From Methanobacteriota archaeon (GTDB lineage Archaea; Nanobdellota; Nanobdellia; Woesearchaeales; SM23-78): a stretch of 14,477 nt of DNA. The notes below the pieces were generated by a model. It did not search any database and was not told where the DNA came from. It saw nothing but the letters and a program-made list of their open reading frames with translations. How positions within the stretch are numbered: the first letter of the stretch is position 1; each line of letters starts with the position of its first letter. Shown here one piece after another: positions 6,202 to 12,055 of this stretch. Location: contig DAOWFR010000106.1 in the NCBI GenBank assembly GCA_030637925.1, positions 1-14,477 on the forward strand, in the 5' to 3' direction. The translations under genes and the position numbers were made by a program.

Positions 6202-6927
6202 TTAATTATTATTTTTTTCTTCTTTTTTCTCTTGTTTTTCTTGTTTTGTTTCTTCTTTTATTTCTTTCTTAAGTTCCTTTTTAACTTCTTCCTCTGTCTT
6301 GAACTCAACACTCTTTAATTTGGTTAGCTCTTTAATATTATCTACTAATCCTTTAACAGCTGGTTCTGGGATTTGAGTTTTAGTAGTAATAACAGCCTTA
6401 TCATCAACTATATCAATGTTCTCAAAAGGAACACTCATGAGTTCAAGCAAAGCCCTTGTCTTCTCAAGAGGGTCTGATACTGTTCTTTTAACCTCAACAT
6501 CATATATCAAGTCACGTCCTGCTAATGGGTGGTTGAAGTCAACTATTACTCTGCCGCCACTAACACTCCTCACAATTCCAAGAGTTCCATCAACATTAAC
6601 CTCTAAGCCAACAAAGGGCTTGATATCATCCTTTGAAAAAAGTCTTGTAGGAATAAGCTTTAGTAGTTCAGGTGTTTTCTTTCCAAAAGCATGCTCAGCT
6701 TTGATTTCTATTGTATAAGTACCTTGATTTTTACCTATTAGTGCATCATCCAATCCTTTGATTAAGTGCTTTTCTCCTATGCAAATGATTACTGGCTTGT
6801 ATTTGAACTTAGGATTATGAATATTACTGTCCTTGGCTGTCTGTTCAAGGGTTGTGTCAAAAACTATCTTGTCCTCCTTAATCCTGCCAGTATAGTCCAG
6901 CTCTACAAAATCATGCTTCTTTATCAC
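6202..6927 (-). CDS. FKBP-type (SlyD-like) peptidyl-prolyl isomerase with charged tail
   Basis: This 241-residue protein is a long archaeal FKBP, a prolyl cis-trans isomerase and chaperone. The FKBP fold begins VELDYTGRIKEDKIVFDTT and continues CIGEKHLIKGLDDALIG. An inserted chaperone flap follows (about 83-140), and the SlyD-like D-F-N-H-P-L-A-G-R-D-L-I-Y-D-V-E-V motif returns to the core at about 129-145. Residues about 152-210 form the extra C-terminal domain of long archaeal FKBPs. Residues 211-241 are a Lys/Glu-rich tail like those on nearby Spt5 and L11. The start is GTG at 6927; an ATG 8 bases upstream is out of frame and stops at once. It ends 110 nt before ftsZ, which has its own promoter. 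Confidence 0.9.
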   Translation of the reverse strand: MIKKHDFVELDYTGRIKEDKIVFDTTLEQTAKDSNIHNPKFKYKPVIICIGEKHLIKGLDDALIGKNQGTYTIEIKAEHAFGKKTPELLKLIPTRLFSKDDIKPFVGLEVNVDGTLGIVRSVSGGRVIVDFNHPLAGRDLIYDVEVKRTVSDPLEKTRALLELMSVPFENIDIVDDKAVITTKTQIPEPAVKGLVDNIKELTKLKSVEFKTEEEVKKELKKEIKEETKQEKQEKKEEKNNN

Positions 6928-7000
6928 TTTCTCATCTACCTTGTAATTATCATATTATTATTACAGAACGACTCTCGTCAATAAAAAGACTTTAACCTTA

Positions 7001-7010
7001 TTTTTAAATG
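7001..7010 (-). promoter_or_regulatory. Possible box A for the FKBP gene
   Basis: CATTTAAAAATA on the minus strand covers this position, about 75 nt before the GTG start. A transcript starting near 6978 would carry a leader of about 50 nt. Weakly supported. Confidence 0.35.
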
Positions 7011-7017
7011 TTTCGTT

Positions 7018-7314
7018 TCAGTGAGTTATAGAATACTTTTCTTGGATATTTCTTAGATCGCTTAATGCTCCGACTTGGTTAGGACCTGCATTCTCCTTTC
7101 CTTCATCAATTAGGTCACAGAGATCATGATAGTATATCTCAAGATCAATATAAATTTTCAGAGGCTCTCCTTTAAACTTAGGTGGTTTCTTATGTGGTTC
7201 TATTATTGTTTCAAGTTCTTCTGTTATGCCCCTAACATTTATTTGAGGCTTTTTTTCAATAGAATAAATTACCTTTTCAAGTTTAGCTAAAATTTTTTCT
7301 TCTGTTAGTCTCAT
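7018..7314 (-). CDS. Conserved-looking small helical protein of unknown function
   Basis: This 98-residue soluble protein is not one I recognise. It appears mainly helical: MRLTEEKILAKLEKVIYSIEKK forms an amphipathic first helix. A proline-rich turn (IEPHKKPPKFKGEPLK) lies mid-protein, and a second helix contains an aromatic and acidic cluster (IYIDLEIYYHDLCDLIDEG). The sequence is well balanced in composition and has a TATA box at 7343-7351, about 33 nt upstream, so it is very likely a real gene with a very short leader. It lies between the tRNA cluster and FKBP and shares no obvious pathway with them. Confidence 0.7.
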   Translation of the reverse strand: MRLTEEKILAKLEKVIYSIEKKPQINVRGITEELETIIEPHKKPPKFKGEPLKIYIDLEIYYHDLCDLIDEGKENAGPNQVGALSDLRNIQEKYSITH

Positions 7315-7342
7315 TTTGAGTTTGGTCCTGGGAATAAAGCTT

Positions 7343-7351
7343 TTTATATAA
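7343..7351 (-). promoter_or_regulatory. TATA-like box A for the 98-residue gene
   Basis: TTATATAAA on the minus strand is centred about 33 nt before the ATG at 7314, implying a leader of only a few bases. Confidence 0.55.
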
Positions 7352-7411
7352 ATCTTTTGATTTTATAATGACTAACTAGTAGTTGCAAAAATAGAAGTGC
7401 CCCGTGCGGGA

Positions 7412-7449
7412 GTTTCGTCATTCAGCGTGTTTTAAACGCTGTAATTGTA
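7412..7449 (-). other. T-loop intron of tRNA-Glu (bulge-helix-bulge)
   Basis: The 38-nt insertion has an exact BHB. The outer helix is the T-stem GUGGG/CCCGC. The central 4-bp helix pairs exon UUCG with intron CGAA. The two 3-nt bulges are AAU and ACU. Cutting after the second base of each bulge joins exons into UUCGAAU, a perfect T-loop (position 59/60). A CAGCGU/ACGCUG hairpin lies inside the intron. Confidence 0.88.
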
Positions 7450-7493
7450 TTCGAACCCACGTCGTCGCCTCGAGAGGGCGACATGATTGGCCG

Positions 7494-7525
7494 TTATAGT
7501 TCAGATAGTTTTTTTCTACCTGAAT
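7494..7525 (-). other. D-loop intron of tRNA-Glu (relaxed bulge-helix-bulge)
   Basis: The inserted stretch folds into UCAGGUAG/CUAUCUGA around an A-rich loop. A central 4-bp helix pairs exon UAGU with intron ACUA, and 3-nt bulges CAU and UAA flank it. Standard cuts (CA|U, UA|A) remove 30 nt and leave a D-loop two bases longer than usual. Removal of 32 nt gives the consensus D-loop. The exact ends are therefore uncertain by a base or two. Confidence 0.8.
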
Positions 7526-7547
7526 GACTACACCAACGGGGCATTAA

Positions 7548-7739
7548 TCATTTATGAAGCTCTACAAACCGCTTAAAGCTTCTGTCAAAAGTCTTCTCAA
7601 CATCAGGTGGAAAACAGCAGGCTGGCAATTCATCCATACCAAGATGATAGCTTATGCACTCGCAACACTTACCTTTTCTTTCACAAGGCTCATAAGAGCA
7701 GTTGCAATTCTTAAGATTCTCTTTTTCTTTACATTCCAT
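7548..7739 (-). CDS. DUF6485-like small cysteine-rich protein
   Basis: This 63-residue protein has eight cysteines in two clusters: C3, C13 and C15, then C19, C24, C26 and C28 region (SYEPCERKGKCCECISYH), and a lone C near ELPACCFPPD. The pattern N-C-N-C-x-Y-E-P-C-x-R-K-G-x-C-C-E-C matches DUF6485 as I recall it, a family of unknown function that looks metal-binding (zinc ribbon-like). The ATG lies only 4 nt after the 3' end of tRNA-Lys and the stop ends 5 nt before tRNA-Glu. It has no room for its own promoter or Shine-Dalgarno site. Its mRNA must come from the tRNA transcript, released by tRNA end processing, so translation would start almost leaderless. Confidence 0.82.
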   Translation of the reverse strand: MECKEKENLKNCNCSYEPCERKGKCCECISYHLGMDELPACCFPPDVEKTFDRSFKRFVELHK

Positions 7740-7743
7740 TGTA

Positions 7744-7859
7744 TGGGCCCAGAGGGAAAGTCGACTTCGTCTCGTTCCTTTCGAACAAGTCCGAAAGTAT
7801 TCGAACCCCCGACCTATCGGTTAAGAGCCGATTGCTCTGCCGGACTAAGCTATGGGCCC
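7744..7859 (-). tRNA. tRNA-Lys (CUU) with a T-loop intron
   Basis: The acceptor stem GGGCCCA/UGGGCCC is perfect, with discriminator A and no encoded CCA. The anticodon stem AUCGG/CCGAU closes CUCUUAA, giving anticodon CUU, with no intron there. The T-arm GGGGG-UUCGAA is interrupted by 42 nt before U-CCCUC, which completes a normal T-loop UUCGAAU. Removing the insertion gives a 74-nt tRNA. A TATA-like box at 7886-7894 lies about 31 nt upstream. Confidence 0.93.
7758..7799 (-). other. T-loop intron of tRNA-Lys (bulge-helix-bulge)
   Basis: The 42-nt insertion is at the same position (59/60) as in tRNA-Glu. The outer helix is the T-stem. The central helix UUCG/CGAC has three of four pairs, and the bulges are AAU and UUU. 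The inner stem ACUU/AAGU leads to a 7-bp hairpin CUUGUUC/GAACGAG. Cuts after the second bulge base rebuild UUCGAAU. Confidence 0.83.
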
Positions 7860-7885
7860 GTAATTTTTTTTATGATTAGAATTTA

Positions 7886-7894
7886 GTTTAAATA
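7886..7894 (-). promoter_or_regulatory. TATA-like box A for tRNA-Lys / DUF6485 / tRNA-Glu
   Basis: TATTTAAAC on the minus strand lies about 31 nt before the tRNA-Lys 5' end. As no other promoter fits before 7542, it probably drives tRNA-Lys, the Cys-rich gene and tRNA-Glu together. Confidence 0.55.
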
Positions 7895-7912
7895 TGTTTC
7901 TAAAAGAAAGTA

Positions 7913-7994
7913 CGCCACGGGCCGGATTTGAACCGGCGATCCCAAAGGGACAAGCTTTCCAGGCTTGCGCAATACCAGACTATGCGACCGTGGC
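7913..7994 (-). tRNA. tRNA-Ser (GGA), no intron
   Basis: Acceptor GCCACGG/CCGUGGC has discriminator G, as expected for archaeal tRNA-Ser. The anticodon stem CAAGC/GCUUG closes CUGGAAA, giving anticodon GGA. The long variable arm UCCC-UUU-GGGA is the class II mark. The T-arm GCCGG-UUCAAAU-CCGGC is intact, as is the D-arm. No intron is present, unlike the two neighbouring tRNAs. Confidence 0.96.
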
Positions 7995-8024
7995 AGTTCA
8001 TGAAAACAGAAAGTAACTTGTTTT

Positions 8025-8033
8025 TTAAATTTA
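8025..8033 (-). promoter_or_regulatory. TATA-like box A for tRNA-Ser
   Basis: TAAATTTAA on the minus strand is centred about 35 nt before the tRNA-Ser 5' end. It sits in T-rich DNA that may also terminate the upstream gene, so the call is moderate. Confidence 0.45.
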
Positions 8034-8037
8034 TCTG

Positions 8038-8078
8038 AAAATAAAAAATAGAAAAAATTTAATAAAAAATTTAGTTAA
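8038..8078 (-). terminator. T-rich terminator after the secreted Cys-rich protein gene
   Basis: Past the stop at 8081 the minus strand has four runs of 4-6 T separated by a few bases. This is a typical archaeal oligo-T terminator region. Confidence 0.45.
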
Positions 8079-8080
8079 GC

Positions 8081-9439
8081 TCAGTCATACCAGCATAAGT
8101 AGTAGGGTTTTCCTGCGCTGCTTAGCTGAACTATGTACTTACATGGGCTTGGCACGCCTCTTCCATATACTGATTGACACACACCTGTACTGTCTGCCAT
8201 GTATCTGTCCCATAGTTCACTGTTCTGCTGATATCCTCGGTGTGCTTGGTATGTTGTATCATCGCAGTCTCTTGGTCTGCCAATATCTGCAGGAAGTGGA
8301 GTGGGTACTGCTCTTCTTCCATACCAGCACAGATAGTATGGATTTCCGTCTCTGCTTAGCTGTACTATGTGTATGCATGGGCTTGGCACGTCCCTTCCTG
8401 AGACTGGTACGCCCCTTCCATATGCTGACTGGCATACATTTGTTGTTTCTGATGTGTATCTGTCCCATAATGCATGGTTTTCCTGGTATCCTATGTGTGC
8501 ACGGGGTTCTGTTTCAAAGCATTCGCTTGGTGTGCTAACAGAACCTCCTCCTGCACCACCAGGGCCAGGACCTAGTGTTTGATTTAAAGGAGGCCTATTC
8601 CTTTTTGCAATAATATTTAATATTGGTTTTATAAAGAACAGTTTTATCTTTGGCCACAGATTAACTCCTTTTATTGTTATCTCCTTATCTGCATAAAGCC
8701 TTGAGTAGGTTCTGAACTTGTTATTTGATGTTAGCACTTCATCAACAGCTTTTTCATTAGTTGAAACCTTGTAATTAAGGTTTCCTGGGGCCTTAACAGA
8801 TATTGAAGTGATTTTTTTGCCTGATTTTTTTAAGTAAAAGCTTTTGAAGCTATTGTCATTCATCTTGATGTCTATTCTTATTACTCCACCACCTAGCGCC
8901 AGGTTTAATGTACCTGATAATTCAAGTGGGCAGATAGAGAGGTCTGTGTCTAGTGAAGGAATTTCCTGGAAGAAATCCTTTGTGTTTTTTGATTTTATTT
9001 TCACAGGGCAATTGCTTGCTGGTGTTCCTGGTAGTTCACCTACGCATTCAACAAACATTTCTCTGTAAAGGTTTCCTATTTGGGTGTTGCAATCAACAGT
9101 GTTAGTACAAGCAGGGCATTCATGGCAAGCATTGGTTTTTTCAGCGCATACTCCTGTCTGAGGAGCTCCGTCACAAAAAACCCCTGCTTTATCACCTGAC
9201 ATACTTAAAGTGGTTATTGCGCTTGAATGAAATAACTTGCAAACAGCAGTTGATTCTTCTGTGTATCCAACACAGGTTTTTCCAATTTTTGCACAAACTT
9301 CAGCTCCTGTATCCTCTGTTGGATCTGTGGAAGTTACAATATAGTATTGCTTTCCATTATAATCTACTGGTGGTGAAACTGCGCTAGCAAATGAAACACT
9401 AGCAATTAAAATTATTATTAATAATAGATATTGTTTCAT
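8081..9439 (-). CDS. Secreted Cys-rich protein with duplicated C-terminal four-cysteine domain
   Basis: A signal peptide (QYLLLIIILIASVSFASA, residues 3-20) starts this 452-residue protein, which should be exported. Residues about 45-135 are Cys-rich (pairs such as CHECPAC). Residues about 145-260 look beta-rich and low in Cys. A short hydrophobic region (LFFIKPILNII, 268-278) and a Gly/Pro linker (290-299) follow. The C-terminus holds two repeats, about 307-373 and 392-451, each with four cysteines (C307/336/355/371; C392/421/433/449) and the shared pattern GYQ-N-LWDRY, VCQS-YGRGVP, SPC, IVQLS, PYYLCWY. Eight residues after each YGRGVP allow one repeat to carry a 7-residue insertion (VSGRDVP). 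I do not recognise the domain. Disulfide-rich surface binding is plausible inference. The start has a GGGGGGAT ribosome site. Confidence 0.85.
   Translation of the reverse strand: MKQYLLLIIILIASVSFASAVSPPVDYNGKQYYIVTSTDPTEDTGAEVCAKIGKTCVGYTEESTAVCKLFHSSAITTLSMSGDKAGVFCDGAPQTGVCAEKTNACHECPACTNTVDCNTQIGNLYREMFVECVGELPGTPASNCPVKIKSKNTKDFFQEIPSLDTDLSICPLELSGTLNLALGGGVIRIDIKMNDNSFKSFYLKKSGKKITSISVKAPGNLNYKVSTNEKAVDEVLTSNNKFRTYSRLYADKEITIKGVNLWPKIKLFFIKPILNIIAKRNRPPLNQTLGPGPGGAGGGSVSTPSECFETEPRAHIGYQENHALWDRYTSETTNVCQSAYGRGVPVSGRDVPSPCIHIVQLSRDGNPYYLCWYGRRAVPTPLPADIGRPRDCDDTTYQAHRGYQQNSELWDRYMADSTGVCQSVYGRGVPSPCKYIVQLSSAGKPYYLCWYD
8084..8521 (-). repeat. Tandem domain repeat inside the secreted protein gene
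   Basis: Two copies (8321-8521 and 8084-8266) encode the duplicated four-cysteine domain. DNA identity is also visible, for example gcttagctg and catgggcttggcacg in both, so the duplication is fairly recent or under concerted evolution. Confidence 0.8.
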
Positions 9440-9476
9440 GTTATCCCCCCTATTTGTTAAAGGAGAAGAGATTATT

Positions 9477-9484
9477 ATTATAAA
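9477..9484 (-). promoter_or_regulatory. TATA-like box A for the secreted protein
   Basis: TTTATAAT on the minus strand predicts a start near 9454 and a leader of about 15 nt holding the GGGGGGAT ribosome site. Confidence 0.5.
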
Positions 9485-9517
9485 GGTTTCTTTTTTTAGA
9501 ACAAATTCAGATAAGAA

Positions 9518-9829
9518 TTAAACATCTATCATCTCAATCTCAATATTAAGGCCTTCAGGGATAGGCACTCTCATGACCAATCTTAAAGCCCTTTCATCAA
9601 TGCCAAGATCAATTAGGCGCTTATGAATCCTCATCTCATAATGATCCCAGGTGGCAGCGCCATCACCACAAGGGCTTTTCCTAGTAGTAACCTTGAGCTT
9701 CTTAGTGGGTAAGGGTATGGGTCCTCTCATAACAACACCTGTCTTCTCAGTAATCCCTTTTATATAATCGCATACCTGGTTAATCTTGGTAATGTCAGTG
9801 CTTGTTATCTTAATCCTTGCCTTTTGCAT
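9518..9829 (-). CDS. rps10: 30S ribosomal protein S10
   Basis: This 103-residue protein is archaeal S10 (uS10), a small-subunit head protein. It runs from ARIKITSTDITKINQVCDYIKGITEKTG through RGPIPLPTKKLKVTTRKSPCGDG and the H-Y-E-M-R-I-H-K-R signature to the C-terminal strand MRVPIPEGLNIEIEMID. It lies 88 nt after EF-1alpha, the usual archaeal order tuf-rps10. An AAGGTAGAG segment 6-14 nt before the ATG may act as a weak ribosome site. A T9 tract between the two genes may reduce read-through from EF-1alpha. Confidence 0.96.
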   Translation of the reverse strand: MQKARIKITSTDITKINQVCDYIKGITEKTGVVMRGPIPLPTKKLKVTTRKSPCGDGAATWDHYEMRIHKRLIDLGIDERALRLVMRVPIPEGLNIEIEMIDV

Positions 9830-9896
9830 TTTATCTCTACCTTATACCTTTTTTACCCCATGATAAAACTCCAGTTCACCATGAAATGAGAAGCTC

Positions 9897-9905
9897 AAAA
9901 AAAAA
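9897..9905 (-). terminator. T9 tract between EF-1alpha and S10
   Basis: Nine consecutive T on the minus strand, preceded by the palindrome AAAAGCTTTT, lie 13-21 nt past the EF-1alpha stop. It is a candidate full or partial terminator. Confidence 0.45.
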
Positions 9906-9917
9906 TTAAAAGCTTTT

Positions 9918-11201
9918 TTACTTCTTCTTTACCAAATCAATACACATACCAGCAGCTACTGTCTGACCAGAGTCTCTAACAGCAAATCTTGCTAGCTGGG
10001 GTATATCTTTTTGCTTCTCAATCACCAATGGCTGAACTGGCTTAACCTTAATAATAGCTGCGTCACCATTTTTTATAAAGTCAGGTTTTTCCTGAATAGT
10101 CTCTCCTGTTGCTGGATTAATCTTCTTGGTAATCTCAGTAATCTGACAAGCCACCTGTGCTGTGTGAATATGGAACACTGGTGTGTAGCCAATGGTTAGC
10201 ACAGTAGGGTGGTTTAATACAATGATTTGAGCTGTGAACTCTGTGGCAACAGTTGGAGGCTTGTCCTGGGGACCAATAACATCTCCTCTGGTAATATCCT
10301 TTTTACCAAAGCCCCTGACATTAAAACCTACATTGTCTCCTGGAACAGCTTCCTGCATCTGCTCATGGTGCATCTCAATGCTCTTAACCTCTCCAGGAAC
10401 TCCTTTACCTTCTCTTCCAGGCACGGCAATGACTTTTTGCCCAACCTTGAAGATACCAGTCTCTACTCTGCCTACAGGAACAACACCTATGCCTGTTATG
10501 TTATAAACATCCTGTATAGGAAGCCTTAATGGAAGTTCAACAGGCTTTTCAGGTTCTTTCAGGTTGTCAATAGCTTCTAGGATGCAAGGTCCTGTGAACC
10601 ATTTCATCTTCTCTGTTTTCTTGTAAATATTATCTCCTTCAAGGCTTGAGGTTGGCACAAACTGTATTCCCTCTGGCTTAAAGCCAACAGTCTTTAAGAG
10701 CTTGGTAACATCATCCTTTACCTTGTTGAACACTGCTTCGTCATATTTCTTCATATCCATCTTGCTAATACCAACTATTAGCTGGTTAACTCCCAGGGTT
10801 CTTGCAAGAAAGACATGCTCTTTGGTCTGGGCCATTACACCATCATTAGCAGCCACAACTAATACAGCAGCATCTGCTTGGCTGGTGCCTGTTATCATGT
10901 TCTTAATAAAATCTTTATGGCCTGGAGCATCTATAATGGTGAAGTAGTACTTGTCAGTTTCAAACTTCTTGTGAGCTAAATCAATGGTTAATCCTCTTTC
11001 CTGCTCTTCCTTCAGGTTATCCATTACAAAAGCAAATTCAAAGCCTGCTTTGCCTAATTGCTTGGCTTTATCCTTAAGCTTTCTTAAAGTCTGCTCATCA
11101 ATATTGCCTGAATCATAGAGCAATCTACCTACCATTGTACTCTTACCATGGTCCACGTGCCCAATGAACACGAGGTTAATATGTGGTTTTCCTTTTGCCA
11201 T
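9918..11201 (-). CDS. tuf: Translation elongation factor EF-1 alpha
   Basis: This 427-residue GTPase delivers aminoacyl-tRNA to the ribosome. G1 is GHVDHGKS (14-21), G2 includes RGLTID (69-74), G3 is DAPGH (91-95), and G4 reads SKMD (146-149) where NKxD is the rule. Domains 2 and 3 follow, with RLPIQDVYNITGIGVVPVGRVETG and the C-terminal RFAVRDSGQTVAAGMCIDLVKKK. The ATG at 11201 is chosen over one 7 codons upstream because GGAGG lies 8 nt before it and MAKGKPHINLVFIGHVDHGK is the family N-terminus. The leader is about 87 nt and contains an inverted repeat just before the ribosome site. S10 follows. Confidence 0.96.
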   Translation of the reverse strand: MAKGKPHINLVFIGHVDHGKSTMVGRLLYDSGNIDEQTLRKLKDKAKQLGKAGFEFAFVMDNLKEEQERGLTIDLAHKKFETDKYYFTIIDAPGHKDFIKNMITGTSQADAAVLVVAANDGVMAQTKEHVFLARTLGVNQLIVGISKMDMKKYDEAVFNKVKDDVTKLLKTVGFKPEGIQFVPTSSLEGDNIYKKTEKMKWFTGPCILEAIDNLKEPEKPVELPLRLPIQDVYNITGIGVVPVGRVETGIFKVGQKVIAVPGREGKGVPGEVKSIEMHHEQMQEAVPGDNVGFNVRGFGKKDITRGDVIGPQDKPPTVATEFTAQIIVLNHPTVLTIGYTPVFHIHTAQVACQITEITKKINPATGETIQEKPDFIKNGDAAIIKVKPVQPLVIEKQKDIPQLARFAVRDSGQTVAAGMCIDLVKKK

Positions 11202-11209
11202 TCTATATC

Positions 11210-11214
11210 CCTCC
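11210..11214 (-). promoter_or_regulatory. Shine-Dalgarno site deciding the EF-1alpha start
   Basis: GGAGG lies 8 nt before the ATG at 11201. The upstream in-frame ATG lies before or within it and would lack a ribosome site. Confidence 0.75.
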
Positions 11215-11219
11215 ATATT

Positions 11220-11241
11220 CAAGTTATTATATTATAACTTG
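11220..11241 (-). repeat. Inverted repeat in the EF-1alpha leader
   Basis: CAAGTTAT and ATAACTTG are perfect 8-base arms around a 6-base loop. The repeat lies 5 nt upstream of the GGAGG site, so it could be an RNA hairpin controlling initiation or a DNA operator. The sequence is AT-rich, so chance is possible. Confidence 0.5.
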
Positions 11242-11310
11242 TCTTAAGCTAAATAATACTCATTTCCCTCTTTTCTTCTTAGGGTAATCCTCTAAAGGAT
11301 AAAGCTAGGG

Positions 11311-11319
11311 TTTTTAAAG
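11311..11319 (-). promoter_or_regulatory. TATA-like box A for EF-1alpha
   Basis: CTTTAAAAA on the minus strand predicts a start near 11288 and a leader of about 87 nt, the longest inferred in this window. Confidence 0.5.
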
Positions 11320-11380
11320 GTTTCTGTTTTTTATAGACTAAATAAGTGAAGAAATGAGAGGAGATGATGATATGGGGGTA

Positions 11381-12055
11381 TCATTTCTTTTTCTTTCTTT
11401 TTTTTATTATTTTTGGTACAGCGTAATATGCTATCCCTCCTAAAATCCCAAACCCCATAATTTCAAGTAAAAGAGTTGGTGTTAAAGGGGAAGAAGTTAT
11501 TAAGCAATATAATCCTACAATAACAAGAAGAATAAATGAAATAATTGTGCAAGGGACTATAACATTTTTGTATTCTTTAAACTTGGGGGATACAGTTTTA
11601 AAGAGTAAGTCATAAAAAAATTGTATTAACCAAGCCACCACTATGATAATAATCATTCCGATAAAAAAACCTCCAAATAAAAATCCAGAGATATCAGTCG
11701 CTTCTTTATCATGAAAAAATAAGCCAACAAAACCTGGAAATGAAAAAAGGATGATCATAACAATCAAGCCTATAAAGTAAAATGTAGATTTTGGTGTTGC
11801 TAAAAAATTTTTTAATTTATTAAGAACTGTTTTCTTATGCTCTTTTGGTATAAATACATCAAACGCTAAATTACTAACAATAATCTCTTTATCTTTTTTT
11901 AATTCTTCCAGTATTTGCTCTATTTTTTTAAGACCATATTCATTATCTGAAAATCTTTCTTTAAGCTTATGATTACTTAAAAGAAACCAATTTTCTTTTT
12001 TACTCTGTTTTTTTATGAACTTAAATATTTTCTTTTTTTTATCTTGCCAATTCAT
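11381..12055 (-). CDS. Four-helix membrane protein with charged N-terminal domain
   Basis: Family not recognised. Residues 1-88 form a soluble, Lys-rich domain with a helical pattern (NHKLKERFSDNEYGLKKIEQILEELKKDKEIIVSN); its helix-helix-strand order resembles a small winged helix, which is only a suggestion. Four hydrophobic segments follow at about 92-114, 122-150, 165-187 and 193-213, and the protein ends in a strongly basic tail KKRKKKK. An even helix number puts both ends on the same, presumably cytoplasmic, side. A weak TATA-like stretch (AATAAATAAA, about 12075-12084) lies 25 nt upstream, suggesting a leaderless transcript. The next gene on the right is divergent. A membrane-linked regulator is possible but unproven. 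Confidence 0.7.
   Translation of the reverse strand: MNWQDKKKKIFKFIKKQSKKENWFLLSNHKLKERFSDNEYGLKKIEQILEELKKDKEIIVSNLAFDVFIPKEHKKTVLNKLKNFLATPKSTFYFIGLIVMIILFSFPGFVGLFFHDKEATDISGFLFGGFFIGMIIIIVVAWLIQFFYDLLFKTVSPKFKEYKNVIVPCTIISFILLVIVGLYCLITSSPLTPTLLLEIMGFGILGGIAYYAVPKIIKKRKKKK

Larger units (their letters stand above)
7398..7542 (-). tRNA. tRNA-Glu (CUC) with introns in the D-loop and T-loop
   Basis: The acceptor strands GCCCCGU and ACGGGGC pair perfectly, with discriminator A and no encoded CCA. The anticodon stem UCGCC/GGCGA closes the loop CUCUCGA, giving anticodon CUC. The anticodon arm is uninterrupted, but the D-loop and T-loop each contain an insertion. Removing 38 nt at 7412-7449 restores T-stem GUGGG/CCCGC and loop UUCGAAU. 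Removing 32 nt at 7494-7525 restores a D-arm like that of ordinary archaeal tRNA-Glu (GUGUAGUCCGGCC). The mature tRNA would be about 75 nt (77 if only 30 nt leave the D-loop). Both insertions fold into bulge-helix-bulge structures. The gene begins 5 nt after the DUF6485-like stop codon and probably shares its transcript. Confidence 0.93.

Noticed and set aside
6960..6985. Small hairpin GACGA-GAG-TCGTT in the presumed FKBP leader
   Set aside because: Only four or five pairs around a 3-base loop, easily found by chance in this sequence.
8131..8538. Long open frames in several other frames on both strands over the secreted protein repeats
   Set aside because: They are shadows: only the minus frame of the 452-residue protein has a signal peptide, repeated cysteine motif and start signals, and the others contain no recognisable domain.
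11242..11270. Four-codon upstream ORF (MSII) in the EF-1alpha leader
   Set aside because: The GAGGG before it is too close to its ATG to be a good ribosome site, and so short a frame is expected by chance.
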